Positions 1-8,527 of a DNA stretch of 64,000 nucleotides are shown here, piece by piece. A program made the translations under genes and the position numbers. The first letter of the stretch is position 1. Each line of letters opens with the position of its first letter. The notes under the pieces are model-generated. The model was not told the origin of the DNA. It was given only the letters and a program-made list of their open reading frames with translations, and did no database searches. The DNA comes from Pseudomonadota bacterium (GTDB lineage Bacteria > Pseudomonadota > Alphaproteobacteria > Caulobacterales > Caulobacteraceae), in NCBI GenBank assembly GCA_020161365.1, contig JAIUNU010000004.1, positions 124,001 through 188,000 of the forward strand, read 5' to 3'.

Positions 1-427
1 CAAGGGACTTCTGCCTGACAACAACACCTCGGCTGAGGCGATCCGCGCCTGGTTGGCCGAGCATCGTGGCCCTGACGCCGACGCGATCATGCGGCTGAAC
101 CCGCGCTATGTGTTCTTCCGCACCGTTTCCGACGACGGCAAGGAGCCGGCGGGCGCCGCGGGTGTCTCCTTGCCGCCGGGCCGAGCGATCGCCGTCGATC
201 CAGGCCAGCACGCCTATGGTGGCTTCTACTGGCTGGATGCAGCGGCTCCGAAGTTGGCTGGAGCCTTCCCGGTCTACCGCCGCGCGGTGATGGCGCTAGA
301 CACCGGTGGTGCGATCAAGGGCGAAGTGCGCGCGGATCTCTATATGGGCTCCGGCGCCAAGGCGGGCGTCGAAGCCGGCCGCGTGCGTCACACCCTGCGC
401 CTCTATCGGCTCGCGCCGAACCCTTAG
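1..427 (+). CDS. mltA: Membrane-bound lytic murein transglycosylase A, C-terminal part (5' end outside window)
   Basis: This is the last 141 codons of a gene that enters from the left edge; the reading frame begins at base 2. The fragment carries the 3D domain typical of MltA: a DPG...YGGFYW block followed by LDTGGAIKG and R.DLYMGSG. In MltA the aspartate of the DxGGAIKG motif is the catalytic residue that cleaves the MurNAc-GlcNAc bond with formation of 1,6-anhydromuramic acid. The product would be a periplasmic or outer-membrane enzyme of peptidoglycan turnover; the export signal is outside the window. The stop at 425-427 is followed directly by the GTG of the Smr gene at 429, so the two are probably co-transcribed. 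The mltA-Smr pairing is common in alphaproteobacteria. Confidence 0.9.
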   Translation, partial: KGLLPDNNTSAEAIRAWLAEHRGPDADAIMRLNPRYVFFRTVSDDGKEPAGAAGVSLPPGRAIAVDPGQHAYGGFYWLDAAAPKLAGAFPVYRRAVMALDTGGAIKGEVRADLYMGSGAKAGVEAGRVRHTLRLYRLAPNP

Positions 428-428
428 C

Positions 429-998
429 GTGAGCAAGAAGCCGCCGCCCGGACCGGAAGACGACAAGCGCCTTTGGCGGCTGGTCGCCTCGACCGTGACC
501 CCGCGCGCGCCGGTCAAGCCTGAGAAGATGCGCAGCAAGGCGCGGATCCGGCCTTCGCTGAAGGCCGACACCGCCCTGCCGGCCGAGCCGCCCACGCGCC
601 TGGCCTCGATCGCGCCGCTGCGGCTGCATCCGGAGGACTTGCAGGCGCCCGCGCCCAAGCCGATGAAAGGCCCGGCGGGCCATATCGAGCCCAATCGCAA
701 GCTGCGGATCGTCAAGGAACGCGACCCGATCGGCGCGCGGCTGGACATGCATGGCCTGGATCAGGACCAGGCCCGCGCGACGCTGGAGGCCTTCATCCGC
801 CGCTCGTTCAGCCAGGGCCACCGGGCGGTGCTGGTCATCACCGGCAAGGGCAAGGTGGGGCAGGGGGTCTTGAAGATCCGCACGCCCGAATGGCTGGCCG
901 ATCTGTCCCTGCGGGAGATGGTCGCCGGCGTCTCCACCGCCGACCGCCGCCACGGCGGCGAGGGGGCGCTGTACGTGGCGCTCAAGCGGCGGGTTTAG
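429..998 (+). CDS. Smr-domain protein
   Basis: This 189-residue protein has a basic, proline-rich N-terminal half (about residues 1-95) and a C-terminal Smr domain (about 100-189). The domain shows the LDMHGLD motif, a GHRAVLVITGKG segment and the terminal GALYVALKRR strand. Smr domains are nucleic-acid-binding folds; stand-alone bacterial versions have been linked to endonuclease activity and, recently, to rescue of collided ribosomes, but the role of this protein is unknown. The GTG at 429 is chosen because it lies one base after the mltA stop and begins the SKKPPPGPEDD sequence that fits the family. The stop codon (996-998) overlaps the hisE stop from the opposite strand, so the two genes converge with no spacer. 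Confidence 0.85.
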   Translation: MSKKPPPGPEDDKRLWRLVASTVTPRAPVKPEKMRSKARIRPSLKADTALPAEPPTRLASIAPLRLHPEDLQAPAPKPMKGPAGHIEPNRKLRIVKERDPIGARLDMHGLDQDQARATLEAFIRRSFSQGHRAVLVITGKGKVGQGVLKIRTPEWLADLSLREMVAGVSTADRRHGGEGALYVALKRRV

Positions 999-1321
999 CC
1001 CTTCCGCGACGCCTTCTCGGCGATGCCGGACGTGCCCTCGCGGGCTTCCAGCTTCTCGGCCACGGCGTCCAGCGAGACGCCCGAGGCGGCCATCAAAGCC
1101 AGCCAGTGGTAGAGCAGGTCGGCGCTTTCGGCGGCCAGCGCATCCGGACCTTGCGCCACGGCGGCGATCACCGTCTCGACGGCTTCCTCGCCCAGCTTCT
1201 TGGCCGCGAGGGCGGGGTCGTTCAGCAGCTTGGCGGTATAGGACACCGAAGGATCGCCGCCCTTGCGGGCTTCGATGGTCGCGGCCAGGCGTTGCAGGAC
1301 GTTGGTCAGCCGCTGGCTCAT
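995..1321 (-). CDS. hisE: Phosphoribosyl-ATP pyrophosphatase HisE
   Basis: This 108-residue protein catalyses the second step of histidine synthesis, hydrolysing phosphoribosyl-ATP to phosphoribosyl-AMP in the cytoplasm. It shows the all-alpha MazG-like pattern, with metal-binding acidic residues in [12 protein letters not shown] and [11 protein letters not shown], and has the length of stand-alone HisE. HisI activity (the cyclohydrolase) is not fused to it and is not encoded in this window. The ATG at 1321 overlaps the hisF stop by four bases (ATGA), which indicates translational coupling as the last gene of the minus-strand his operon. The stop overlaps the convergent Smr gene by four bases. 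Confidence 0.93.
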   Translation of the reverse strand: MSQRLTNVLQRLAATIEARKGGDPSVSYTAKLLNDPALAAKKLGEEAVETVIAAVAQGPDALAAESADLLYHWLALMAASGVSLDAVAEKLEAREGTSGIAEKASRKG

Positions 1322-2100
1322 GCAGCCCTCTGCAGAGCGTCGAGGCGCACGGGGATCCCGGCGTCGGCCATCGCCTGCTTGGCCTCACCGATCGAAATCT
1401 CGCCGAAGTGGAAGATCGAGGCAGCCAGCACGGCGGCGGCGTGGCCGTCGCGGGCGGCTTCGACCAGGTGCTCAGTCTTACCGGCGCCGCCCGAGGCGAT
1501 CACCGGGACGTTCACAGCGCCGGTCACCGCCTTCAGCAGCGGGATATCGTAGCCGATCTTGGCGCCGTCGCGGTCCATCGAGGTCAGCAGGATCTCGCCC
1601 GCGCCGCGCTCGACCACCTTGGCGGCCCATTCGACCACGTCGAGGCCGGTGTCCTTGCGGCCGCCATAGGTCCAGACGTTCCAGCCCGAGCCGTCCTCGC
1701 GCGCCTTGGCGTCGATAGCTACGACCACGCACTGGGCCCCGAAGGCGTCGGCGCCGCCGGCGATCAGGCCGGGGTTCTCGACGGCGGCGGTGTTGACCGA
1801 GACCTTGTCAGCGCCGGCCAGCAGCAGGCGGCGCATGTCCGACACCTGCCGCACGCCCCCGCCGACCGAGACGGGCATGAAGCAGACCTCGGCGGTGCGC
1901 GAGATGACATCCAGGATCAGGCCGCGACCCTCGCTGGAAGCGGTGATGTCCAGGAACATCAGCTCGTCCGCGCCGGCGGCGTCATAGGCGCGGGCCTGCT
2001 CCACAGGATCGCCGGCGTCGCGCAGGGAGACGAAGTTGACCCCCTTGACCACCCGCCCGTCCTTCACGTCGAGGCAGGGAATGATCCGGGTCTTCAGCAT
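1318..2100 (-). CDS. hisF: Imidazole glycerol phosphate synthase cyclase subunit HisF
   Basis: This 260-residue (beta/alpha)8 barrel combines PRFAR with ammonia from HisH to give IGP and AICAR. Both catalytic aspartates are visible, in [12 protein letters not shown] near the N-terminus and in VVVAIDAK in the middle. The phosphate-binding loops (SVGGGVR, ASGGAG) are intact, and the length is standard. The ATG at 2100 overlaps the hisA stop by one base (TGATG), and the stop overlaps the hisE start. It is the barrel partner of the HisH gene two positions upstream in the same operon. Confidence 0.97.
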   Translation of the reverse strand: MLKTRIIPCLDVKDGRVVKGVNFVSLRDAGDPVEQARAYDAAGADELMFLDITASSEGRGLILDVISRTAEVCFMPVSVGGGVRQVSDMRRLLLAGADKVSVNTAAVENPGLIAGGADAFGAQCVVVAIDAKAREDGSGWNVWTYGGRKDTGLDVVEWAAKVVERGAGEILLTSMDRDGAKIGYDIPLLKAVTGAVNVPVIASGGAGKTEHLVEAARDGHAAAVLAASIFHFGEISIGEAKQAMADAGIPVRLDALQRAA

Positions 2101-2825
2101 CAGGCGGCCGCCGCGATCAGGGCTTCGGACGGCTTGATGGTGCCGGCATAGAGCGAGCGGCCCAGGATGGCGCCGGCGATCTCGACGCCCTTGCGGGCCT
2201 TCAGGCGCTCGATGTCGGCCACGGCGGCGACGCCGCCCGAGGCGATCACAGGGATCGACACGGCGTCGGCCAGCTCGCCCACGCCCTCGACATTGACGCC
2301 GGTCAGGGCGCCGTCTCGGCTGATGTCGGTGACGATCAGGGCGGCGACGCCCGCGTCCTCGAAGCGTTTGCCCAGGCTGATGGCGTCGATGTCCGACAAG
2401 CCCGTCCAGCCGTCGACCGCGACCTTGCCGTCACGCACGTCGACCGCCACGGCGATCTGTTCGGGCCATAGGCGCGCGGCCTTCTTGACCAGTTCAGGAT
2501 CGTGAACGGCCACGGTGCCGAGGATCACGCGGGACACGCCCGCCTCGATCCAGGCCTCGACGCCTTCCAGGGTGCGAATGCCCCCGCCCAGCTGCACCGG
2601 GATCGAGATCGACTCCAGGATCGTCTCGACGGCGGCGGTGTTGACCGACTTGCCCTCGATGGCGCCGTTCAGATCAACAACGTGCAGCCACGAGAAGCCG
2701 TCCCTGACGAAGCGCTGGGCCTGATCGGCGGGCGAGGTGTTGAAGACCGTGGCCTTCTCCATGTCGCCATGCAGCAGGCGCACGCACTGGCCGTCCTTCA
2801 GGTCGATGGCGGGATAGAGGATCAT
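2100..2825 (-). CDS. hisA: ProFAR isomerase HisA
   Basis: This 241-residue barrel enzyme performs the Amadori isomerisation of ProFAR to PRFAR. It carries the general-base aspartate in [13 protein letters not shown] and the second aspartate in [15 protein letters not shown], plus the phosphate loops LGGGIR and ASGGV. I chose the ATG at 2825, whose ATGA overlaps the hisH stop (2822-2824), over an ATG three codons upstream at 2834, because [12 protein letters not shown] is the usual start of the family and the four-base overlap matches the other junctions of the operon. The frame is open far upstream but that part is only antisense or shadow sequence inside hisH. Confidence 0.96.
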   Translation of the reverse strand: MILYPAIDLKDGQCVRLLHGDMEKATVFNTSPADQAQRFVRDGFSWLHVVDLNGAIEGKSVNTAAVETILESISIPVQLGGGIRTLEGVEAWIEAGVSRVILGTVAVHDPELVKKAARLWPEQIAVAVDVRDGKVAVDGWTGLSDIDAISLGKRFEDAGVAALIVTDISRDGALTGVNVEGVGELADAVSIPVIASGGVAAVADIERLKARKGVEIAGAILGRSLYAGTIKPSEALIAAAA

Positions 2826-3463
2826 GGGCGCCATTCCAGGAAGTTGGCGAGCAGGGCGAGCCCGGCACTTTGTGATTTTTCGGGGTGGAACTGTACGCCC
2901 GCGACATTGTCCTTGGCCACAGCGGCCGTGAACGGTCCGCCGTGATCGGCGGTCGCGACGACATCTTCCATATGGGAAGGGGTCAGGGCGAACGAATTGG
3001 CGAAGTACATGTGGGCGCCGTCCTCGATGCCCGCGAACAGGGCATGAGCGCGCGTGAGGTTGATCGCGTTCCAGCCCATGTGGGGGATGGTGAGCGACGG
3101 ATCGTTGGGCTCCAGCTTCTTCACCTGGCCCTTGATCCAGTCGAGACCTGGCGTGACGCCGAACTCCAGGCCCTCGGTGGCCAGGAGCTGGTGACCGACG
3201 CAGATGCCCATGAACGGAACGCCGCGGCCATGCACGGCCTGGTTCATGGCCTCGTAGACGCCTGTGGCGTCCAGGCCCGCGCGGCACGAGGCGAAGGCGC
3301 CGACGCCGGGCAGGAAGACGCGGTCGGCCTTGGCGACAAGGTCGGGGTCGGCGGTGACAACGATGTCGGCGTCGAGCGCGCGGCGGCGGGCCGCCTCGCG
3401 CAGGGCCTTCTCGGCCGAACGCAGGTTGCCCGACCCGTAATCGATCAGGGCGACGGTCTGCAT
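2822..3463 (-). CDS. hisH: Imidazole glycerol phosphate synthase glutaminase subunit HisH
   Basis: This 213-residue class I glutamine amidotransferase supplies ammonia to HisF. The catalytic triad is visible: the cysteine in GICVGHQLL, and the histidine and glutamate in VQFHPEKS. The oxyanion-strand motif LPGVGAF is also present. It starts at the ATG at 3463, 12 bases after the hisB stop, and its stop overlaps the hisA start. The position between hisB and hisA is the common alphaproteobacterial arrangement. Confidence 0.96.
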   Translation of the reverse strand: MQTVALIDYGSGNLRSAEKALREAARRRALDADIVVTADPDLVAKADRVFLPGVGAFASCRAGLDATGVYEAMNQAVHGRGVPFMGICVGHQLLATEGLEFGVTPGLDWIKGQVKKLEPNDPSLTIPHMGWNAINLTRAHALFAGIEDGAHMYFANSFALTPSHMEDVVATADHGGPFTAAVAKDNVAGVQFHPEKSQSAGLALLANFLEWRP

Positions 3464-3475
3464 GAAATCAGGTTC

Positions 3476-4066
3476 CTACAGCACGCCCTTGGTGGACGGA
3501 GCCTGGCCGCCGGTCTTGGGGTCGATCTCGACCGCCTGACGCAGCGCCCGGGCCAGGGCCTTGAAGCCGCTTTCGGCGACGTGGTGGGTGTTGTCGCCGT
3601 ACAGGGTCTCCAGATGGATGCACGCCCCGCTGTTCATGGCGAACGCGTGGTGGAACTCCTTGAAGAGCTCGGTGTCCATCTCGCCGACCTTGGGCCGCTT
3701 GAACTCGACCTTCCAGATCAGATACGGCCGGTTCGAAAGGTCGATGGCGCAGCGGGTCAGGGTCTCGTCCATCGGGATATAGGCCGAGCCGAAACGCCGG
3801 ATGCCCTTGAAGCCGTCCAGCGCCTTGTTGATCGCCTGGCCCAGCACGATGCCGGTGTCCTCGACCGTATGGTGCATGTCGATGTGCAGGTCGCCCTTGG
3901 TCTCGACCTTCAGGTCGAAGCCGCCATGGCGCGCGAAGCTCTCCAGCATATGGTCGTAGAAACCGATGCCGGTGGAGATCGTCGAGACGCCGGTCCCGTC
4001 GAGATCGATCCAGACCCGGATCTGGGTCTCCTTCGTCTCGCGGACCACTTCAGCGGTGCGGGCCAT
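3476..4066 (-). CDS. hisB: Imidazoleglycerol-phosphate dehydratase HisB (monofunctional)
   Basis: This 196-residue enzyme dehydrates IGP to imidazole acetol phosphate. The two manganese-binding motifs HHTVED and HHVAE are intact, together with GFYDHML and [10 protein letters not shown]. There is no N-terminal histidinol-phosphatase domain, so this is the monofunctional type and histidinol phosphate must be dephosphorylated by another gene product. The ATG at 4066 ([15 protein letters not shown]) is chosen; the open frame continues upstream only into the kinase gene. It starts 7 bases after the stop of the kinase gene, in the same operon. Confidence 0.96.
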   Translation of the reverse strand: MARTAEVVRETKETQIRVWIDLDGTGVSTISTGIGFYDHMLESFARHGGFDLKVETKGDLHIDMHHTVEDTGIVLGQAINKALDGFKGIRRFGSAYIPMDETLTRCAIDLSNRPYLIWKVEFKRPKVGEMDTELFKEFHHAFAMNSGACIHLETLYGDNTHHVAESGFKALARALRQAVEIDPKTGGQAPSTKGVL

Positions 4067-4073
4067 CTGAGCT

Positions 4074-5063
4074 CTAAAGTCCGTTCTTTTCGGCCAGCTC
4101 GCGCAGGGAGACCTGCGGGCGCGGACCGTAGTGGTCAATCACCTCGGCGGCCGCCAGGCTGCCCAGCTGGCCACAGATAGGCAGCGGGCGGCCCTGCGAA
4201 AGGCCAAAGAGGAAACCCGCCGCGTATTGGTCGCCCGCGCCGGTCGTGTCCACGACTTTTTCCACGGGGTAGGCCGAGATTTCGTGCAACTGCCCGTTTG
4301 CGGCGACGACCGAACCCTTTTCGCTGCGGGTCACGGCGGCGATCTCGCAGCGTTCGGCCAGGGCCTTCACCGCCGCGTCGAAATCGTCGGTCTCGAACAG
4401 GGCGCAGACCTCGGCGGCGTTGGCGAAGACGATGTCGCACTGGGTCTCGACGAAGCCGAGCAGGGCGCCACGATGGCGGTCGACGACGAAGCTGTCCGAC
4501 AGTGTCAGGGCGATCTTGCGACCGGCGCCGTGGGCGAGGGCGGCGGCCTTGGCGAAGGCGCGACGGGCTTCCGGCGGATCGAACAGGTAGCCTTCCAGAT
4601 ACGAGATCTGCGCGGCTTCGATGATCTCGGGATCGACATCGGCCGGGTTCAGCTCGACGCAGGCGCCCAGATAGGTCGACATCGTGCGCTGGGCGTCGGG
4701 CGTGACGTTGATCAGGCTCTGCGCCGTCGCCGGGCCTTCGGCCAGCGGCGGCGTCGTGAAGACGCAGCCGATCGCGTTCATGTCGTGTCGGAAGACGCGG
4801 CCCAGCTGGTCGTCCGCGACCTTGCCGAGGAACGCGGCCTTGCCGCCAAAGCTGGCCACGCCGGCCACGGTGTTGGCGGCGCTGCCGCCCGAGGCCTCGA
4901 TCGCCGCCGACATCACGTCGTACAGGCTGGCGGCGCGCGCCGGATCGATCAGGGCCATCGAGCCCTTCACCAGGCCTTCGCGCTCGAGGAAGGCGTCGTC
5001 GCACTGGGCGATGACGTCGACAATGGCGTTGCCGATGGCGGCGACGTCGTAGAGCGCGGTCAT
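4074..5063 (-). CDS. PfkB-family sugar/nucleoside kinase (adenosine-kinase-like)
   Basis: This 329-residue cytoplasmic kinase belongs to the ribokinase/PfkB family. It has the glycine-rich substrate motif [24 protein letters not shown] (residues about 54-77) and the catalytic [14 protein letters not shown] motif near residue 290, whose GAGD aspartate is the general base. It most resembles the alphaproteobacterial adenosine-kinase-type members, but the true substrate cannot be told from sequence. The ATG at 5063 ([16 protein letters not shown]) fits the family. It is the first gene of the minus-strand cluster with hisB-H-A-F-E, only 7 bases before hisB, so it is probably co-transcribed. An adenosine salvage role would suit a histidine operon because HisF releases AICAR, but that link is inference. 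Confidence 0.85.
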   Translation of the reverse strand: MTALYDVAAIGNAIVDVIAQCDDAFLEREGLVKGSMALIDPARAASLYDVMSAAIEASGGSAANTVAGVASFGGKAAFLGKVADDQLGRVFRHDMNAIGCVFTTPPLAEGPATAQSLINVTPDAQRTMSTYLGACVELNPADVDPEIIEAAQISYLEGYLFDPPEARRAFAKAAALAHGAGRKIALTLSDSFVVDRHRGALLGFVETQCDIVFANAAEVCALFETDDFDAAVKALAERCEIAAVTRSEKGSVVAANGQLHEISAYPVEKVVDTTGAGDQYAAGFLFGLSQGRPLPICGQLGSLAAAEVIDHYGPRPQVSLRELAEKNGL

Positions 5064-5207
5064 GGGGCGGAAAAACCTTTGAAAGAACAGGACCGAAGGT
5101 CCAAGTCGCGTTGCGATTAAAGGATGTGGTCCGCTGTGGCAACGCGAGGGTTGCCCAAAGGCGTGCGACATCCTAGCTCCGCTGTTCTAGCAAGCCTGGG
5201 TAAACCG

Positions 5208-6065
5208 ATGGTCGACGTCCTGCTCCTGGTGCCCGCCCGTGACGAGCATCGCTATGGCGACAGCTGGTCGACCCTGTTCGAGCGCTTGGCCGCGCCGCTT
5301 CGCGCCCACGGTCTGACGGTCGAGGCTCAGCCCTGGACCGATCCGGTCGCGCCGAGCCAGGCGCGCTTGGTCATGCCGTCCCTGGCCTGGGGGTATCATG
5401 CCCGGCAGGCCGACTGGTTCGCGCAGCTCGACGCCTTCGAGGCCAAGGGCGTGCGGATGGCGAACCCGCCGTCGGTGCTGCGCTGGAACACCACGAAGAC
5501 CTATCTGGTCGAGCTGGCCTCAAAGGGCGCGCCCGTTGTGCCGACCCAAGCGCACGACCGACTGACCCCCGAGGCGCTCGAGGCGGCGTTCAACGCCTTC
5601 GGGGTCGACGAGGTGGTGGTCAAACCGCAGGTCTCGGCCGGCTCGCATGAGACGATCCGGGTCAGGCGTCGCGGTTCGCTGGACGGCGGTCCGGCCGGCC
5701 CGGCCCTGATCCAGCCTTTCCTACCGGCGGTGGGCGAGGAGGGGGAGCTCTCGTTATTCTTCTTCGATGGCCGCTTCAGTCACGCGGTGGCCAAGGTCGC
5801 CGTCGACGGCGATTTCCGCGTCCAGCCGCAGTTCGGCGGCCGGGTCAGCGAGGTCGCGCCCGAGCCCGAAGCGCTGCGCGCGGCGGCGATGGTGCTGGAA
5901 GTCTCTGGGCCCCCGTTGACCTATGCTCGCGTCGACCTGATCCGGGGTCTCGACCACACGCCGCAGCTGATGGAGCTGGAGGTGATCGAGCCGGACCTCT
6001 TCCTCGAACACGCCCACGACAAGGGCGCGGCGTTCGCGGCGTCGGTGATACGGGCGATCGGGTGA
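5208..6065 (+). CDS. ATP-grasp-fold protein of unknown substrate
   Basis: This 285-residue protein looks like a member of the RimK/glutathione-synthetase group. The ATP-grasp lysines and acidic residues are in line: NTTKTYLVELASKGAPVVPT, then EVVVKPQVSAGSHETIRVRR, then the adenine loop LIQPFLPAVGEEGELSLFFFDGRF, and finally YARVDLIRG with MELEVIEPDLFLEHA, where D and E would bind magnesium. The pre-ATP-grasp N-terminal domain is residues 1-100. The ATG at 5208 is preferred over an upstream GTG-type opening because the sequence before it lacks family character. The gene is divergent from the kinase-his operon. It presumably ligates a carboxylate to an amine or thiol, but I do not recognise the substrate. 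Confidence 0.75.
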   Translation: MVDVLLLVPARDEHRYGDSWSTLFERLAAPLRAHGLTVEAQPWTDPVAPSQARLVMPSLAWGYHARQADWFAQLDAFEAKGVRMANPPSVLRWNTTKTYLVELASKGAPVVPTQAHDRLTPEALEAAFNAFGVDEVVVKPQVSAGSHETIRVRRRGSLDGGPAGPALIQPFLPAVGEEGELSLFFFDGRFSHAVAKVAVDGDFRVQPQFGGRVSEVAPEPEALRAAAMVLEVSGPPLTYARVDLIRGLDHTPQLMELEVIEPDLFLEHAHDKGAAFAASVIRAIG

Positions 6066-6188
6066 GATAAATCCTCCCCCTGGCGGGGAGGTGGCGCGAA
6101 GCGCCGGAGGGGGAAGCTGTCCTGGTCCGGTCCCTCCCCTCTCCGTCGGCTGCGCCGACACCTCTCCCATAGGGAGAGGATTTTGGGA
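6066..6188. repeat. Intergenic inverted-repeat element, family 1 copy A
   Basis: The element fills the whole gap between two convergent stop codons (6063-6065 plus strand, 6189-6191 minus strand). It begins with AAATCCTCCCC followed by a GGGGAGGTGG hairpin arm and a GCGCGAAGCGC sub-hairpin. It ends with CTCCCCTCTCC, GTCGGCTGCGCCGAC, and CTCTCCC...GGGAGAGG ahead of ATTTTGGG. A second copy in inverted orientation lies at 8404-8527. It resembles REP/BIME-type elements and could act as a bidirectional terminator or supercoiling/nucleoid site. Confidence 0.8.
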
Positions 6189-6914
6189 CTACGCCCCCAA
6201 AAACAGCTCCCGCGACGGACACAGGTCGCTGATCTTGCAGATCTCGCACTTGGGCTTGCGGGCTACGCAGACATAGCGGCCGTGCAGGATCAGCCAGTGG
6301 TGCGCTCGGGTCTGGTAGGGCGGCGGCACCACCCGCATCAGGTCCTGCTCGACCGCGTCGGGCGTCTTGCCGCTCGATAGCTTCAGGCGATGCGAGACCC
6401 GGAAGACGTGGGTGTCGACGGCGATGGCGGGCTCGATGTCCAGTTCGTTCAGCACCACGCTGGCGGTCTTGCGTCCCACGCCGGGCAGGGCTTCGAGATC
6501 CTCCCGGTTCAGCGGCACTTGGCCGCCGTGCTTGTCGGTGATGATCCGGGCGGCGGCGATGACGTTCTTGGCCTTGCTACGGAACAGGCCGATCGAGGCG
6601 ATGTACTTGATCAGCCCATCTTCTCCCAACGCCAGCATCGCCTCGGCGCTGTTGGCGACCTGGAACAGCGGGCCGGTGGCCTTGTTGACCTGAACGTCGG
6701 TGGCCTGGGCTGATAGGGCGACGGCGGTGACCAGCTCATAGGGGTTGGAGTAGTTCAGTTCGGTCTTTGGATGCAGATCCAGGCCCTCGAACCGGTCGAA
6801 CAGGACAGCGACGCGCTCGCGCTGGGCGGGCGAGAGGCGTTTCACAGGCTTCTTGGCGGCCTTCCGGATGGGCGTCTTGCTGACCGAACCGGCTTTGCGG
6901 GGAGTCTTGACCAT
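6189..6914 (-). CDS. nth: Endonuclease III
   Basis: This 241-residue DNA glycosylase/AP-lyase removes oxidised pyrimidines. The helix-hairpin-helix motif LPGVGRKTASVVL is followed by the catalytic aspartate in AVDTHVFRV, and the Schiff-base lysine is in IGLFRSKAKNVI. Four cysteines in a C-x6-C-x2-C-x5-C pattern near the C-terminus (CVARKPKCEICKISDLC) bind the 4Fe-4S cluster. The ATG at 6914 gives a basic 28-residue tail (KTPRKAGSVSKTPIRKAAKK) before the conserved domain; the tail is longer than in E. coli Nth and may bind DNA. The gene converges on the ATP-grasp gene across the repeat element. Confidence 0.96.
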   Translation of the reverse strand: MVKTPRKAGSVSKTPIRKAAKKPVKRLSPAQRERVAVLFDRFEGLDLHPKTELNYSNPYELVTAVALSAQATDVQVNKATGPLFQVANSAEAMLALGEDGLIKYIASIGLFRSKAKNVIAAARIITDKHGGQVPLNREDLEALPGVGRKTASVVLNELDIEPAIAVDTHVFRVSHRLKLSSGKTPDAVEQDLMRVVPPPYQTRAHHWLILHGRYVCVARKPKCEICKISDLCPSRELFLGA

Positions 6915-6977
6915 GAGGCGACCATGCCGTGGGGGACTCGGCTCGCCAAGAGCGTCTCGGGGGCCTAAATTCGCGCC

Positions 6978-7454
6978 ATGGCCAAGCCGATCTACATGGA
7001 CCGGGTGATCGCCCCTCATCGCTCGCTGAGCCCGCAGGGCGGTGCGGTGCTGCTCGCCGTCGTCCTGGCGTTCAACGTGCTAGTGGCGATCTTCCTGATC
7101 GTGATCCGCGCGCCGCCCGTTTTGCCGTTCCTTGGGCTCGACGTCCTGGCGCTGTGGGTCGCCTTGCGCGCCAGCGAGCGGGCCGCGCGGAGGGTGGAGC
7201 GCATTCAGGTCACGGCTGAGGCGGTCACGGTCAGCCGCGAGGACGAGAAGGGCGCGCGAACGGTCTGGACTTCCCCGACGGCCTTTACGCGGGTCGGTGT
7301 CGAGCAACCGGGCGAGCACGAGGTTCGCGTTCGACTGATGATCCATCGCAAGCGCCTGACGCTGGCGCGCGCCCTTGGACCGGACCAGCGCGTAGAGCTC
7401 GCCAACGCGCTAAAGGACGCGATCCGCTCGGCTCGCAACGAGCGCTGGTCTTGA
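6978..7454 (+). CDS. DUF2244 integral membrane protein
   Basis: This 158-residue protein has two adjacent hydrophobic segments near the N-terminus (about residues 24-44 and 48-64), separated by a short proline-containing turn, and a soluble C-terminal part with beta-strand character. This is the layout of the DUF2244 family, which is found near cytochrome oxidase genes in many alphaproteobacteria but has no assigned function. The ATG at 6978 is 63 bp from the divergent nth start, so the two share a promoter region. The next gene on the same strand starts about 46 bp downstream. Confidence 0.75.
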   Translation: MAKPIYMDRVIAPHRSLSPQGGAVLLAVVLAFNVLVAIFLIVIRAPPVLPFLGLDVLALWVALRASERAARRVERIQVTAEAVTVSREDEKGARTVWTSPTAFTRVGVEQPGEHEVRVRLMIHRKRLTLARALGPDQRVELANALKDAIRSARNERWS

Positions 7455-7500
7455 TCGGCGCAAGAACCGGGCGGACGGTGCAGGGCCATGGGTCTAGCCT

Positions 7501-8403
7501 ATGACCATGGCTTACGATGCAACTCCCCTTTCCGACGCCATCTCCGAGGCCGCGCGCCAGGAGCTGGCCCGCCTGGCCGAGCGCTCGGTCGACTATCACC
7601 GCATGGCCAGGGCGCTCGACTGGCTGGCCGAGCGGTGGTCGGACCATCCTTCCCTGGACGACGCCGCCCAGGCGGTGGGCCTGTCGCCCTTCCACTTCCA
7701 GCGCATCTTCACGCGATGGGCGGGCGTGAGTCCCAAGACCTTCGTGTCCGCCATCGCTCACGCCGAGGCGCGGCGCTCGCTGGAGGCCGGCGGGACAGTT
7801 CTGGACGCCGCCTTCGACGCCGGGCTGTCCGGGCCCTCACGCCTGCACGACCTCTTCATCGCCCAGGAGGCCGCCACGCCCGGGGAAGTCCGGCGGCGTG
7901 GCGCAGGCATGCGCCTGCGCTGGGGCTGGGCGCCGACCCCGTTCGGCAGGGGTTTGTTCGTGATGGCGGATCGGGGTCTCGCGGGTCTGGCGTTCTCCGA
8001 CGGAGACGATGAGGCCAGCTTCGCCGACATGTATCGCCGCTTTCCCGCCGCCGACTGGTTTCAGGATGACCGTGCCGCCGAAGCCATGGCCCTGCGCGCC
8101 TTCGCGGGCGGGGAGGGACCCTTGCCCGTGGTGTTGATCGGCTCGCCGTTCCACATCCAGGTCTGGAAGGCCCTGCTGAACATCAAGGCCGGCGAGACCG
8201 CCACCTATGGCCAGGTGGCCGCCTGGGCCGGCAAGCCGAAGGCGTTCCAGGCCACCGGCGGCGCCATCGGGGCCAATCCGATCTCGCTTCTGATCCCTTG
8301 CCACCGCGCCATCGCCAAGGACGGGCGGTTGACGGGATATCACTGGGGCCTCGCCCGCAAGGCGGCGATCCTGGGGATGGAGGCTGTGGCGGCGGGAGGG
8401 TGA
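7501..8403 (+). CDS. Ada-like protein: AraC-type HTH plus O6-methylguanine-DNA methyltransferase
   Basis: The 300-residue protein has an AraC-type DNA-binding domain at about residues 30-130 (LDDAAQAVGLSPFHFQRIFTRW, then ...SPKTFV) and a C-terminal alkylguanine transferase domain. The transferase has the acceptor cysteine in LIPCHRAIAKDGRLTGYHWG and the upstream TYGQVAAWAGKP helix. The N-terminal Ada zinc domain, which repairs methylphosphotriesters and triggers the adaptive response in E. coli Ada, is missing. It is therefore a suicide O6-alkylguanine repair protein with a DNA-binding arm that must be controlled differently from Ada. An alternative ATG lies at 7507 two codons downstream. It ends three bases before repeat copy B. 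Confidence 0.88.
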   Translation: MTMAYDATPLSDAISEAARQELARLAERSVDYHRMARALDWLAERWSDHPSLDDAAQAVGLSPFHFQRIFTRWAGVSPKTFVSAIAHAEARRSLEAGGTVLDAAFDAGLSGPSRLHDLFIAQEAATPGEVRRRGAGMRLRWGWAPTPFGRGLFVMADRGLAGLAFSDGDDEASFADMYRRFPAADWFQDDRAAEAMALRAFAGGEGPLPVVLIGSPFHIQVWKALLNIKAGETATYGQVAAWAGKPKAFQATGGAIGANPISLLIPCHRAIAKDGRLTGYHWGLARKAAILGMEAVAAGG

Positions 8404-8527
8404 GTAAATCCTCTCCCCAAGGGAGAGGTGTCGGCGAGTCCGACGGAGAGGGAAGTCGCAAGCTCAGCAGAACTTCCCCCTCCGGTCGCTTTGCGACCAC
8501 CTCCCCCGCGAGGGGGAGGATTTGGGG
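8404..8527. repeat. Intergenic inverted-repeat element, family 1 copy B (inverted relative to copy A)
   Basis: This element again fills a convergent gap, between the stop at 8401-8403 and the hslU stop at 8528-8530. It starts with AAATCCTCTCCCC...GGGAGAGGTGTCGGCGAGTCCGAC and ends with CTTCCCCCTCCGGTCGC...GCGACCACCTCCCCC...GGGGGAGGATTT. The left half matches the reverse complement of the right half of copy A and vice versa. The two copies therefore flank the nth/DUF2244/Ada-like block in opposite orientation. Confidence 0.8.

Noticed and set aside
2885..4180. 431-codon open frame on the plus strand
   Set aside because: It is antisense to hisH and hisB, which have complete catalytic motifs; the frame is a GC-rich shadow.
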